Part shown: positions 24,413 through 35,080 of the stretch, piece after piece
Numbering within the stretch: the stretch's first letter is position 1
How the letters are laid out: every line of letters starts with the position of its first letter
Assembly: GCF_026626335.1 (NCBI RefSeq)
Contig: NZ_JAPNTZ010000005.1
Span: 434,001-498,000 of the forward strand
DNA length: 64,000 nt
Direction of reading: 5' to 3'
Source of the DNA: Paractinoplanes pyxinae
Lineage (GTDB): Bacteria > Actinomycetota > Actinomycetes > Mycobacteriales > Micromonosporaceae
Translations under genes and position numbers: made by a program
Notes under the pieces: model-generated
What the model was told of the DNA's origin: nothing
Seen by the model: the letters and a program-made list of their open reading frames with translations, nothing else
The model's database searches: none

Positions 24413-25387
24413 ATGACGAGTGACGCGTACGCGTTCTGGATCGCCGAGCCGGGCCGGGGCGAGATCCGTCCGGTCACCCTGGGCGAGCCGGGCCCGGACG
24501 AGGTCCTGGTCCGCACTCTCCACACGGGCGTGAGCAGGGGAACCGAGACTCTGGTGTTCACCGGCCGGGTGCCCGAGAGCCAGTGGTCGGCGATGCGTGC
24601 CCCCTTTCAGGAGGGTGATTTCCCGGCCCCGGTGAAGTACGGCTACCTCAACGTCGGCCGGGTCGAGCAGGGCCCGCCCGACCTTCTCGGACGCACCGTG
24701 TTCACCCTCTATACCCACCAAACCCGCTTTATCGCACCAAAAACGGCTGTAACTCTGGTTCCGGACGAGGTGCCCGCGTCTCGGGCCGTTCTCGCCGGCA
24801 CTGTCGAGACCGCGGTCAACGCCGTCTGGGACGCCCGCCCGCAGATCGGTGATCGCGTCGCGGTCGTCGGCGGGGGCATGGTCGGTGGTTGCGCGGCGGC
24901 GATTCTCGCGCGCTTTCCCGGCGTACGGGTTGAGCTCGTCGACGTCGACGCCGGGCGCTCACAACTCGCGGCGCACCTGGGCGTCGACTTCGCCACCCCG
25001 GCCGAGGCCCGGGGCGACTGCGATCTGGTGATCCACGCGAGCGCCACCTCGGCCGGGCTGACCCGCGCGCTCGAGCTGGTGGCCGCCGAGGGCACGGTCG
25101 TGGAGCTCAGCTGGTACGGCGACCAGCCGGTCAGCGTGCCGCTGGGCGAGTTCTTCCACTCGCGCCGGCTCACCATCCGCGGCAGTCAGGTCGGCGGGAT
25201 CGTGCCGGGCCGCAACCGCTCGTACGCCGACCGGCTCGCCCTCTCGCTCGAGCTGCTGAAGGACGAGCGGTTCGACGCCTTCCTGACCGGGCACTCGCCC
25301 TTCGCGGAGCTGCCCGAGGTGTTGCCGCGCCTTGCCGACGGCAGCCTGCGCGCCCTCTGCCACGTGATCGACTACCCCGAGGAGTAG
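24413..25387 (+). CDS. zinc-binding-type (MDR) alcohol dehydrogenase homologue
   Basis: This 324-residue medium-chain dehydrogenase/reductase has the substrate-domain text VSRGTETLVFTGRVPESQW and the NAD(P) loop VAVVGGGMVGGCAAAILARF with the acidic strand end VELVDVDA. The GHE catalytic zinc site and structural Cys cluster of classical enzymes are not evident, so the zinc role is doubtful. ATG 24413 follows GGGAGGAA. It is the first gene of a six-gene-like rightward set (dehydrogenase, PTPS homologue, GT4, methyltransferase, UPF0104 protein), which suggests redox chemistry on a pterin- or sugar-derived intermediate. Confidence 0.83.
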   Translation: MTSDAYAFWIAEPGRGEIRPVTLGEPGPDEVLVRTLHTGVSRGTETLVFTGRVPESQWSAMRAPFQEGDFPAPVKYGYLNVGRVEQGPPDLLGRTVFTLYTHQTRFIAPKTAVTLVPDEVPASRAVLAGTVETAVNAVWDARPQIGDRVAVVGGGMVGGCAAAILARFPGVRVELVDVDAGRSQLAAHLGVDFATPAEARGDCDLVIHASATSAGLTRALELVAAEGTVVELSWYGDQPVSVPLGEFFHSRRLTIRGSQVGGIVPGRNRSYADRLALSLELLKDERFDAFLTGHSPFAELPEVLPRLADGSLRALCHVIDYPEE

Positions 25388-25390
25388 CCC

Positions 25391-25789
25391 TTGTTCAGCA
25401 TCACCGTCCGCGACCACATCATGATCGCGCACAGCTTCTCCGGCGAGGTCTTCGGACCGGCCCAGAAGCTGCACGGCGCGACCTTCGTGGTGGACGCGAC
25501 GTTCCGCCGCCCCGAGCTGGACGACGACAACATCGTGGTGGACATCGGCCTGGCCTCGCAGGAGCTGCACGCCATCTGCGGCGGGCTGAGCTACCGGAAC
25601 CTGGACGACGAGCCCGACTTCCTGGGCATCAACACGTCGACCGAGTTCCTGGCCAAGGTGATCGCCGACCGGCTCGCGAACCGGATCGCGGCCGGGGATC
25701 TGGGCCCGGGCGCGGCCGGCCTGACCGGGCTCACGATCACGCTGCACGAGTCGCACATCGCCTGGGCCTCGTACGAGCGCGATCTGTGA
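25391..25789 (+). CDS. 6-pyruvoyltetrahydropterin synthase homologue lacking canonical catalytic residues
   Basis: This is a 132-residue T-fold protein. It keeps the pterin-site-like glutamate region ([15 protein letters not shown]) and the N-terminal [11 protein letters not shown], but the expected C-x3-HGH is here AQKLHGATF: the nucleophilic Cys and the second His of the zinc triad are missing. I recall that the Streptomyces coelicolor homologue SCO6650 was reported to lack zinc and the catalytic triad and to have no PTPS activity, which matches. A TTG start at 25391, three bases after the dehydrogenase stop, and a GTGA overlap with the next gene indicate tight coupling. It probably binds a pterin- or pyrimidine-like substrate. 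Confidence 0.85.
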   Translation: MFSITVRDHIMIAHSFSGEVFGPAQKLHGATFVVDATFRRPELDDDNIVVDIGLASQELHAICGGLSYRNLDDEPDFLGINTSTEFLAKVIADRLANRIAAGDLGPGAAGLTGLTITLHESHIAWASYERDL

Positions 25790-26949
25790 CGTCGGGGCCC
25801 GGCCCGTTGTGGGCGGTGCTGCCGGGTGGCGTCGACGATCCGGCGGCGCCCAGCGGCGGCAACCGCTACGACCGGGCGGTGCTGTCGTTGCTGCCCGACG
25901 TGCACGAGATTGCCGTCCCCGGCTCGTGGCCGCAGCCCGGGCCGGACGCCCGGCGCGCGCTCAGCACGGGCTTGGCGGAGATTCCCGACAAGTCCGATGT
26001 GCTGATTGACGGGCTGGTCGGGTGTGGGGTGCCGGAAATTCTCGAGCCGCACGCCGGTCGGCTGCGGCTCATGATCGTGGTGCACCTGCCGCTCAGCGAC
26101 GAGACGGGCCTCTCCCCCGGGGTTGCCGCCGACCTGCGCGAGCGGGAGCGCCGGGCGCTGCACCTGGCCACCGTCGTGATCGCCACCAGCGACGCCGCCG
26201 CCGAGCGCGTCGCCGCCCTCCACGGCCTGCCCCGGCCCGCCGCGGAGCACGGATCACTGCCCGCCGCGGAGCACGGATCGCTGCCCGCCGCGGAGCACGG
26301 ACCACTGCCCGCCGCGGAGCACGGACCACTGCCCGCCGCGGCGGCACCGCACGGAACGCCTCGCATCGCGGTCGCGGCCCCGGGGGTGGAGCCGGCGGAA
26401 CTGGCCGAACCGCGCGCGGACGGGCGGCGGCTGCTGTGCGTGGCTTCGGTCAGCCCGCGCAAAGGGCAAGACCTGCTGGTGGCGGCGCTCGAGGAGGATC
26501 TGTCTTCGCTCGACTGGGAGTGCACCTATGCGGGGGCGCTGGTGCACCCGGTGCCGCACCGTAACCACCGCACGCGTTTCGTGGGGGCACTGCCTCCGGC
26601 TGCGCTCGATCGCGCGTACGGGAAATCCGATCTTCTGATTCTGCCCTCGCGCGCCGAGACCTACGGGATGGTGGTGACCGAAGCCCTGGCCCGCGGGCTG
26701 CCGGTGATCGCGACGGCGGTCGGCGGCGTGCCCGAGGCCCTCGGCGCCGCGCCCGACGGCACGCTGCCCGGCATCCTGATCCCGCCGGACGACCGGCCTG
26801 CCCTGACCGCCGCCATCCGCCGATGGCTCACCGACGACGCGCTGCGCCAACGCCTGCGCGCCGCCGCCCGGGCCCGCCGGGAAACCCTCCCGACCTGGGC
26901 CGGAACCGCCCGTCAGCTGTCCGCCATCCGCTTAGGAGACCCCCGATGA
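25786..26949 (+). CDS. glycosyltransferase family 4 (GT-B) with in-frame repeats
   Basis: This 387-residue GT-B enzyme has the donor-site region [20 protein letters not shown] (strand plus Arg/Lys that hold the nucleotide-sugar phosphates), then [20 protein letters not shown] with the E-x7-E type motif and [14 protein letters not shown]. Such enzymes transfer a sugar from an NDP donor. Residues ~151-182 consist of four copies of PAAEHGS/PL encoded by a 24-bp minisatellite, between the two domains. The GTG start overlaps the PTPS-homologue stop (GTGA). The sugar and acceptor are unknown; context suggests a pterin-like or lipid-linked acceptor. Confidence 0.88.
   Translation: MTSGPGPLWAVLPGGVDDPAAPSGGNRYDRAVLSLLPDVHEIAVPGSWPQPGPDARRALSTGLAEIPDKSDVLIDGLVGCGVPEILEPHAGRLRLMIVVHLPLSDETGLSPGVAADLRERERRALHLATVVIATSDAAAERVAALHGLPRPAAEHGSLPAAEHGSLPAAEHGPLPAAEHGPLPAAAAPHGTPRIAVAAPGVEPAELAEPRADGRRLLCVASVSPRKGQDLLVAALEEDLSSLDWECTYAGALVHPVPHRNHRTRFVGALPPAALDRAYGKSDLLILPSRAETYGMVVTEALARGLPVIATAVGGVPEALGAAPDGTLPGILIPPDDRPALTAAIRRWLTDDALRQRLRAAARARRETLPTWAGTARQLSAIRLGDPR
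26236..26331 (+). repeat. 24-bp in-frame minisatellite, four copies
   Basis: Four head-to-tail copies of CCCGCCGCGGAGCACGGATC(ACTG), differing only at one or two positions, lie at 26236, 26260, 26284 and 26308, with a partial fifth. The length is divisible by three, so copy changes alter the glycosyltransferase linker by eight residues at a time. Confidence 0.9.
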
Positions 26950-27713
26950 CCGGAGAGTTCAGCACCACCTGGCTCGGCCTGCGCGAGCCCGCCGACGCCG
27001 CCGCCCGCGCGACCGACCTGGTGGCCCGGCTGCCGAAGCCGATCAACGTCGTGCGTGACCTGGGTTGCGGCACCGGTTCGATGGCGCGCTGGCTGGCCCC
27101 GCAGCTCGACACCCCGCAGCACTGGATCCTGGCCGACCTCGACCCGAAGCTGCTGCACTACGCCACCTCGCACGTGCGGCTGCCCGGCGTCACCGTCGAG
27201 GGCGCGCTGGGCGACGTGACCGCGCTGACCGCCGCCGACCTGGCCGGCACCGACCTGGTGACCTGCTCGGCGCTGCTCGACCTGCTGACCGAGGCCGAGA
27301 TCGACGCGCTGGTCGCGACGCTCGCGGCGGCCCAGGTCACGGCCCTGTTCACCCTTTCGGTCGCCGGTGAGGTGAGCCTCGACCCGGCCCGGCCGCAGGA
27401 CGCTACCGTGGCCGAGGCGTTCGACGAGCACCAGCGCCGGGTCGTGGGCGGGCGCCGGCTTCTCGGGCCCGATGCTCCCGCGTACGCGGCACAGGCCTTC
27501 GAGAAGGCCGGTGCGACGGTCGTCACCCGGCCGAGTGCGTGGCGGCTGGGCCCCGAGCTGCCGGAACTGACCGCCGAATGGCTGCGGGGCTGGGTCGGCG
27601 CGGCCCGTGAGCAGCGGCCTTCGGCGGATCTGGACGGCTATCTGGAGGACCGTCTGGAGCATCTGCCCACAGCCTCGGTCGGACATGTCGATCTTTTGGC
27701 GACCTTCGGCTGA
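26946..27713 (+). CDS. class I SAM-dependent methyltransferase
   Basis: This 255-residue methyltransferase has the SAM-binding motif I VVRDLGCGTGSMARWLAP near residue 36, ILADLDPKLLHYA as motif II, and LVTCSALLDLLTEAEIDALV after strand 4. The ATG overlaps the glycosyltransferase stop (ATGA). Within the cluster it presumably methylates the pathway intermediate; O-, N- or C-specificity cannot be told. Confidence 0.87.
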   Translation: MTGEFSTTWLGLREPADAAARATDLVARLPKPINVVRDLGCGTGSMARWLAPQLDTPQHWILADLDPKLLHYATSHVRLPGVTVEGALGDVTALTAADLAGTDLVTCSALLDLLTEAEIDALVATLAAAQVTALFTLSVAGEVSLDPARPQDATVAEAFDEHQRRVVGGRRLLGPDAPAYAAQAFEKAGATVVTRPSAWRLGPELPELTAEWLRGWVGAAREQRPSADLDGYLEDRLEHLPTASVGHVDLLATFG

Positions 27714-27775
27714 ACCCTTTGTGCCCGCCCCGGCGTACTAGGGGAAAGAGCGGGCTACTTGAAGGGAACGGCGAC

Positions 27776-28831
27776 GTGGGGCGAATCTGGGCTTGGGCAC
27801 GGATCCTGGGCGGGGCAGGGATCCTGGCCTTCCTGCTGTGGCGGCTCGGCACCGGCGCGTTCGTCGACGGCCTGCGGGTGATCTCGCTGCCCGCCCTCAG
27901 CCTGGCCTTCGCCATCGGGGTCGCCACCACCGTGTTCAGCGCCTGGCGCTGGTGCCTGGTGGCGCGCGGCCTCGGCCTGCGGCTTTCGTTCGGCACCGCG
28001 ATCGCGGACTACTACAAGGCGCTCTTCCTCAACGCCGCGCTTCCGGGCGGGGTGCTCGGCGACGTGGACCGCGCCGTGCAGCACGGCCGCGACGAGGGTG
28101 ACGTGGCCAGGAGCGTGCGGGCCGTGGTGCTCGAGCGCACGGCCGGCCAGCTGGTTTTCCTCGCCATCGCGGTGTCGGTGCTCCTCACCGTCCCCTCCCC
28201 CGTGCTGACCGTCCTGCGCACACACGGCTTCGTCGTCGTGGTCGTGCTGGCCGCCGTGGCGCTGGCCGCCGTGATCCTGCTGCTGGCCTTCCGCAAGCTG
28301 CGGCAGGGCGGCTCGCGGGTCGCAGCCGGGGTGCGCACCGGCCTGGCCGAGATCCGCACCGGGCTGCTGGCCCGCCGCAACTGGCCGGGCGTCACGCTGG
28401 CCTCGGTCGTCGTGGTCGCCGGTCACCTGGCCACGTTCGTCGTGGCGGCCCGGTCGGCCGGCTCGGCGGCGTCGCTGACCCGCCTGGTCCCGCTGATGCT
28501 GCTGGCCCTGCTGGCGATGTCGCTGCCGCTGAACGTCGGCGGCTGGGGCCCGCGCGAGGCCGTCACGGCCTGGGCTTTCGGCGCGGCCGGGCTGAGCGCC
28601 ACCCAGGGCCTGACCACGGCCGTCGTGTACGGCTTGTTCGCCTTCGTGGCCGCCCTGCCCGGCGCCGCGGTGCTGATCGGCCGGGGACTGGCCCGCCTGC
28701 GCACTGCTGCCGCCGTCCGCGTGGCCGCCCCGATCTCGCCGGTGCCGTACGGGCTTCCGGCCGCCCCGGCCGTGCTGGTCGAGCCCGCGCTGGTTCCCGC
28801 CGGCCGCGAACTGGTCCGCGCCGGCGCCTAG
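27776..28831 (+). CDS. UPF0104 / LPG-synthase-TM-type integral membrane protein
   Basis: This 351-residue protein has about seven or eight membrane spans and the family landmarks ADYYKALFLNAALPGGVLGD and GGWGPREAVTAWAFGAAGLS. It corresponds to the membrane half of MprF, a domain often suggested to flip or translocate lipid-linked products. The start is GTG 27776 with GAAGGG nine bases upstream. It closes the rightward gene set; its stop is 15 bases from the stop of the convergent reductase gene. Presence of a flippase-like protein and of a CDP-alcohol transferase suggests a membrane-associated end product. Confidence 0.85.
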   Translation: MGRIWAWARILGGAGILAFLLWRLGTGAFVDGLRVISLPALSLAFAIGVATTVFSAWRWCLVARGLGLRLSFGTAIADYYKALFLNAALPGGVLGDVDRAVQHGRDEGDVARSVRAVVLERTAGQLVFLAIAVSVLLTVPSPVLTVLRTHGFVVVVVLAAVALAAVILLLAFRKLRQGGSRVAAGVRTGLAEIRTGLLARRNWPGVTLASVVVVAGHLATFVVAARSAGSAASLTRLVPLMLLALLAMSLPLNVGGWGPREAVTAWAFGAAGLSATQGLTTAVVYGLFAFVAALPGAAVLIGRGLARLRTAAAVRVAAPISPVPYGLPAAPAVLVEPALVPAGRELVRAGA

Positions 28832-28846
28832 CGCATGCTCAACGGA

Positions 28847-29539
28847 TCAGTTCGCGTCGAAACGGTCGGAGAGGGCGTAGCGCAGCAGGACGACGTCGTC
28901 GATCTGGCGCACCTCGGCCAGCGTGGCCCGGCGCCCCGGGCCGAACGGGAACTTGCCGTCGCTGACGAAGCGCGGCGCCCGCGAGTCGCCCACGAAGAAC
29001 GGCGCCACCACCAGCTGCAGCTCGTCGGCCAGCCCGGCCGTGAGGAACTGGGTGTGCATGGTGCCGCCGCCCTCGACCATCAGCCGGCGCACCCCGCGCC
29101 CGGCCAGGTCGGCGGTCACCCGGCTCAGGTCGACGGGATCGCCGGCGTCGATGACGGTGGCCACCGCGCCCAGCCGCTCGCGGGCCGAGTGACAGGTGCC
29201 CGACGCGCAGTACACGAGCTTGTCGACCTCGCCTACGGTGAAGAACCGTGCAGCCGGGTCGATGTCGCAGCGGGCGGTCACGGTGACCTTCAGCGGGTTG
29301 GGCGCCTCGCCGCGGGCGACCCGGGCCGCCCGGCGCTCGGCCGAGCGCACCAGCAGGCGCGGATCGTCCTGCCGGATGGTGGCCGCGCCCACGAGGATCG
29401 CGTCACAAGTGCTACGAACGGCGTCGACCCGGTCGAAATCGGCGTCGTTGGAAAGCAGCAGCCGTTCCTGCGCCGCGTCGTCCAGGTATCCGTCGATCGA
29501 CATGCCGCAGCTCAGCAAGGTGTAAGGACGCGGGACCAC
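28847..29539 (-). CDS. RibD C-terminal-like pyrimidine reductase
   Basis: This is a 230-residue NADPH-dependent reductase of the DHFR/RibD C-terminal superfamily: YTLLSCGMSIDGYLDD, DAILVGAATIRQDDPRLLVR, LMVEGGGTMHTQFLTAGLAD and VVAPFFVGDSRAPRF are all family blocks. It lacks the deaminase domain of bifunctional RibD. The start is GTG 29539, eight bases after GGAGG. It is divergent from ribA and likely acts on the product of that cyclohydrolase, reducing the ribosyl to a ribityl chain, or on a related pathway-specific pyrimidine. Confidence 0.85.
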   Translation of the reverse strand: MVPRPYTLLSCGMSIDGYLDDAAQERLLLSNDADFDRVDAVRSTCDAILVGAATIRQDDPRLLVRSAERRAARVARGEAPNPLKVTVTARCDIDPAARFFTVGEVDKLVYCASGTCHSARERLGAVATVIDAGDPVDLSRVTADLAGRGVRRLMVEGGGTMHTQFLTAGLADELQLVVAPFFVGDSRAPRFVSDGKFPFGPGRRATLAEVRQIDDVVLLRYALSDRFDAN

Positions 29540-29696
29540 TGATGACGCCTCCAGTAGAGCGACGATCGTCACCCTGTCCGACAGTTGCGTCCAAGATAAT
29601 CCGCGACACGATTACTGGCACGTTCGCGTTCTGTTGCGGTGCGGTGACTCCGCCGGCGGGTAAAGCGGATCAACGGGGAACCAACGAGGAGGACCG

Positions 29697-30338
29697 ATGT
29701 TAGAAGCCACGCTGCGGCAGCAGGTGACCGTTCCGCTGCGGTTCGGCGACGGCTATGCCACCACCGCCCGGGTCATCACCTTCGACGGCCTGGTCGACGG
29801 CAAGGAGCATCTGGCCCTGGGCCTGGGCGACTGGCAGCGCGCGCTGAAGAAGTCGGCCGCCGGTGGCCGGGCGCCCCTGGTGCGCCCGCACAGCGAGTGC
29901 CTGACCGGTGACGTGTTCGGCAGCGAGCGCTGCGACTGCGGGCCGCAGCTGCGCGAGGCGGTCGAGCGCATCGCCGAGCAGGGCGGCTTCCTGCTCTACC
30001 TGCGGCAGGAGGGCCGCGGCATCGGCCTGTACGCCAAGCTGGACGCGTATGCGCTGCAGGACGCGGGTCTGGACACGTACGAGGCGAACGTGGCCCTGGG
30101 CCGCGGCGAGGACGAGCGCGACTACACCGCCGCCGCCCAGATGCTGCTGGCGCTGGGGGCCGACCGGATCCGGCTGCTGAGCAACAATCCCGACAAGGCG
30201 ATCCAGCTCGAGAAGAGCGGCATCGAGGTGACCCAGCGGGTGCCGACCGGGGTCCACATGTCCCCAGCGAACGTCCGTTATCTGGCCACCAAGGCCTCCC
30301 ACACCGCTCACACGATCGAGTTACCGCTGGCCGAGTGA
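29697..30338 (+). CDS. ribA: GTP cyclohydrolase II, RibA-type, in the pterin-like cluster
   Basis: This 213-residue GTP cyclohydrolase II has zinc ligands in HSECLTGDVFGSERCDCG (Cys68, Cys79, Cys81), LYLRQEGRGIGL near residues 100-111 and LLSNNPDKAIQL. The tyrosine equivalent to E. coli Tyr105 is kept (DAYALQD, Tyr118). From memory, the Streptomyces paralogue SCO6655 has methionine there and stops at the formamidopyrimidine, so this copy should instead release formate fully. ATG 29697 follows GAGGAGG. It is a stand-alone copy, not fused to RibB and not beside ribH/ribE, so it probably supplies a dedicated pathway. Confidence 0.88.
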   Translation: MLEATLRQQVTVPLRFGDGYATTARVITFDGLVDGKEHLALGLGDWQRALKKSAAGGRAPLVRPHSECLTGDVFGSERCDCGPQLREAVERIAEQGGFLLYLRQEGRGIGLYAKLDAYALQDAGLDTYEANVALGRGEDERDYTAAAQMLLALGADRIRLLSNNPDKAIQLEKSGIEVTQRVPTGVHMSPANVRYLATKASHTAHTIELPLAE

Positions 30339-30371
30339 CGCTCGTGGCCGGGGGTCGGGCAGGATGAGCTG

Positions 30372-32273
30372 ATGGTGGACGACCCCTCGCTGGTGCTGGC
30401 CGCGGTCGACCAGGTGCCTTTCATCCTCGCCGTGTGCGAGGGCCCGGAGCTGCGCGTGCTCACGCTCAGCGCGGCCACGCGGTCGGTGCTGACCGGCCGC
30501 GAGTTCCACGGCCGGCCGATCGGTGAGGTGATCAGCGACCTGGCCGGCCAGCAGTTCGTCGACGCCTACTACGACGTCTACCGCACCGGGGAGCCGATCA
30601 ACGGCCGCGAGTGGCGGGCCCACATCACGGCGCCGGACGGCTCGGTGCACGAGATGTTCGCCAACTTCACGATCACGCCCTGGGTCGTCGACGGCGAGCG
30701 GCGCGGGGTGATCGGCATCGGCTTCGACGTCACCGAGGCGGTGCGGCAGCGGCAGGCCGAGGCGGAGCGGACGGCGCACCTGCAGCGCCGTTACGACGAG
30801 AGCCGCGAGGTGATCACCGCCCTGCAGCGTGAGCTGTTGCCGGCGGGGCTGCCCGTGCTGCCGGGGGCCCAGATCGCGGCCAGCTATCTGCTCGCCGACG
30901 CGGACACCGCCGCGGGCGGCGACTGGTTCGACGCGGTGCCGCAGCAGGACGGGCGGATCGCGCTGATCGTCGGCGACGTGGTCGGGCACGGGGTCACCGC
31001 CTCGGGCGTGATGGGCCAGTTGCGGGCCGTGCTGCAGGACAGGCTGGAGGAGGGCGCCGGGATCGTCGAGGCGCTGGCGGCGGCCGACCGGTTCGCCGCC
31101 CGGGTGCCGGCCGCGCACGCGACGACCGTGGCGCTGGTCACGCTCGACCCGGCGAGCGGCGAGTTCTCGTACTGCACGGCCGGGCACCCAGCGCCGCTGG
31201 TGGTCGGCGCATCGGGCGCCACCCGATACCTGCCGCTGACCGGTGGGGCCCCGCTGGGCACTGGCGGTTCTTTTCCCGTACGCGCGGAGAGCCTCGAAAC
31301 AGGCGAGCTGCTCCTGCTTTACAGCGACGGGATCCTCGAGCGGCCCGGACGTGATCACCAGTCGAGTGCCGAGGAACTGGCGCACGTGGCGGCCGACAGC
31401 GCGGCCGGGCGGGCACTGCACGACCCGCAGGCCACGCCGGCCGAACGGGTCTGCTCGCAGACGGTGGAGCTGCTGGTTCGGGCGACCGGGCACACCGACG
31501 ACATCACGCTGCTGGCCGTGCAGCGTGTTCCCGTCGAGCCCGGCGTGGCCCTCGAGGTGCGGGCCGACCCGGCCGAGTTGCGGGCCGTGCGGCAGCGGCT
31601 GGGCGAGTGGTTGTCGCGGATCGGCGCGACCGGCGAGGACGTCTTCGCGCTGCAGCACGCGGTGGGTGAGCTGCTGGCCAACGCCGTCGAGCACGCCGGC
31701 AGCGCGGCGGAGGCCACCGTCACGGTCACGGTGACGCTGGACCCGGCGGGCGTCGTGCAGGCCTCGGTCGTGGACCGGGGGCAGTGGCGGGCGCCGGAGC
31801 GGCAGGCCAACCGCGGGCGCGGGCTGGCGCTGACGGCCCAGCTGGTCTCGCTGCTCAAGGTGGACCACGACGAGACGGGCACGGTGGCCCGGGTGGCCAA
31901 GCCGCTGTGCCGGCCGGCCCGGCTGCTCGACCTGTCGTCGCCGGAACCGCAGGCGGCGCAGGAGCACAGGGACGAGTTCCGGATCGTCGAACAGGCCGGC
32001 GACGACGAGACCCGGGTGCGGCTCGAGGGGCCGCTCGACCTGACCACGGCCGGCCTGGCCCGGCAAGAGCTGCTGCGGCGCAGCCGGGGCGGCACGATGC
32101 CGATGACGGTGGATCTGTCGGGGGTCACCCATCTGTCGAGCGCCGGGGTGTCGGCGCTGCACCACGTGGCCGGTCAGCATGCGAATCAGGACGCTCCTCT
32201 CGTGCTCGACGCCGCGCCGGGCACGCCCGCACAGGTGATTCTGGCGCTGGTGGCGTTGCTGCCGGAGCGCTGA
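30372..32273 (+). CDS. PAS-PP2C-HATPase-STAS signalling protein (SpoIIE family)
   Basis: This 633-residue cytoplasmic protein joins four modules: a PAS sensor (~1-125, [20 protein letters not shown]), a SpoIIE/RsbU PP2C phosphatase (~150-390, [50 protein letters not shown]), an RsbW-like anti-sigma kinase HATPase (~395-510, [18 protein letters not shown] with the N-box) and a C-terminal STAS anti-anti-sigma domain (~535-633, [19 protein letters not shown]). The Ser-Ser in HLSSAGV is the usual phosphorylation site. The protein thus carries all parts of a partner-switching loop in one chain. It lies 33 bases after ribA on the same strand. Confidence 0.93.
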   Translation: MVDDPSLVLAAVDQVPFILAVCEGPELRVLTLSAATRSVLTGREFHGRPIGEVISDLAGQQFVDAYYDVYRTGEPINGREWRAHITAPDGSVHEMFANFTITPWVVDGERRGVIGIGFDVTEAVRQRQAEAERTAHLQRRYDESREVITALQRELLPAGLPVLPGAQIAASYLLADADTAAGGDWFDAVPQQDGRIALIVGDVVGHGVTASGVMGQLRAVLQDRLEEGAGIVEALAAADRFAARVPAAHATTVALVTLDPASGEFSYCTAGHPAPLVVGASGATRYLPLTGGAPLGTGGSFPVRAESLETGELLLLYSDGILERPGRDHQSSAEELAHVAADSAAGRALHDPQATPAERVCSQTVELLVRATGHTDDITLLAVQRVPVEPGVALEVRADPAELRAVRQRLGEWLSRIGATGEDVFALQHAVGELLANAVEHAGSAAEATVTVTVTLDPAGVVQASVVDRGQWRAPERQANRGRGLALTAQLVSLLKVDHDETGTVARVAKPLCRPARLLDLSSPEPQAAQEHRDEFRIVEQAGDDETRVRLEGPLDLTTAGLARQELLRRSRGGTMPMTVDLSGVTHLSSAGVSALHHVAGQHANQDAPLVLDAAPGTPAQVILALVALLPER

Positions 32274-32373
32274 GAAGTCTGCTCCGGCCGGGCCCGGGCC
32301 TGCGGGTTGTCCACATTTCGCCGTTGTCCACAGGGCTTCGCACGCGGGCGGCATTTCTCTGTACTGTCGCGGG

Positions 32374-34395
<2,022 letters not shown>

Positions 34396-34396
34396 C

Positions 34397-34411
34397 GCGG
34401 CCGAGGGCCGC
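34397..34411 (+). terminator. short hairpin after recQ
   Basis: A perfect 6-bp stem (GCGGCC/GGCCGC) with a GAG loop begins two bases after the recQ stop. There is no U-tract. The following 240 bases up to the lipoprotein gene hold no recognisable feature. Confidence 0.35.
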
Positions 34412-34653
34412 AGCGCGCGCGGGCCGGCGCGGCGACGCGCGGCGGGTGCGACGCGGCGTAGCAGGCGCGGCGTCGCTCGGCGGGGCGCGGCGGGGCGTCG
34501 AGCAGGCCGGACTGGGCCGCCGGTGTGTCCGGCGCTGGCCGATTGGCCGGGAAAGTCGGCCGGGTGTCGGTGGCCGCGGCTGGCGCAGGCCCCGTACCGT
34601 GCCTGCGGTACGGGGCGTGAAGATCGCTTCGACGTGAACGAGGGGGACGCAAC

Positions 34654-35037
34654 GTGGGGGCACGTCTTGCCGTGGTGGGCACCGTTCTGGTCGCTCTGAC
34701 CGGGCTGGGGACGCTGAGCGCGTGCTCGGACGACAAGTCGGAGAAGGCCGCCTTCGTCGACGCCGAGAAGCAGGCGCAGCAGGCCAGCCTGCCCAAGGGC
34801 GACGAGGAGACGTACCTCGCGGCGCTGACCAAGCTCGACGCCAAGCTGACCGCGGACAAGCAGGCCGCGCTCGACAACGGCTACAACATCTGCACCGACT
34901 TCACCAACGGCATGACCACCAGCGAGACGGTCATCGACGCGATCAGCCTCTTCTCGGTGGACGCCAAGAAGGGCCAGAAGATCGTGGCCATCGCCAAGAC
35001 CAACCTGTGCAAGCCCTCGGCCTCGAAGGGCAGCTGA
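34654..35037 (+). CDS. DUF732-like lipoprotein
   Basis: This is 127 residues from a GTG start with GAGGGGG upstream. The signal peptide ends in a lipobox (LGTLSAC, Cys24), so it is an anchored lipoprotein. The mature part, EETYLAALTKLDAKLTADKQ, NGYNICTDFTNGMTTSETVI and VAIAKTNLCKP, carries two cysteines placed as in DUF732 proteins of mycobacteria and relatives, which are of unknown function. Confidence 0.75.
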   Translation: MGARLAVVGTVLVALTGLGTLSACSDDKSEKAAFVDAEKQAQQASLPKGDEETYLAALTKLDAKLTADKQAALDNGYNICTDFTNGMTTSETVIDAISLFSVDAKKGQKIVAIAKTNLCKPSASKGS

Positions 35038-35046
35038 CCGCCACGC

Positions 35047-35073
35047 CGGCCGGGCGCAGCGGGCGCCCGGCCG
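35047..35073. terminator. bidirectional terminator hairpin
   Basis: A perfect 11-bp stem (CGGCCGGGCGC with its complement) and AGCGG loop lies between the convergent lipoprotein (stop at 35037) and VOC gene (stop at 35081). Confidence 0.65.
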
Positions 35074-35080
35074 CGCGTCG

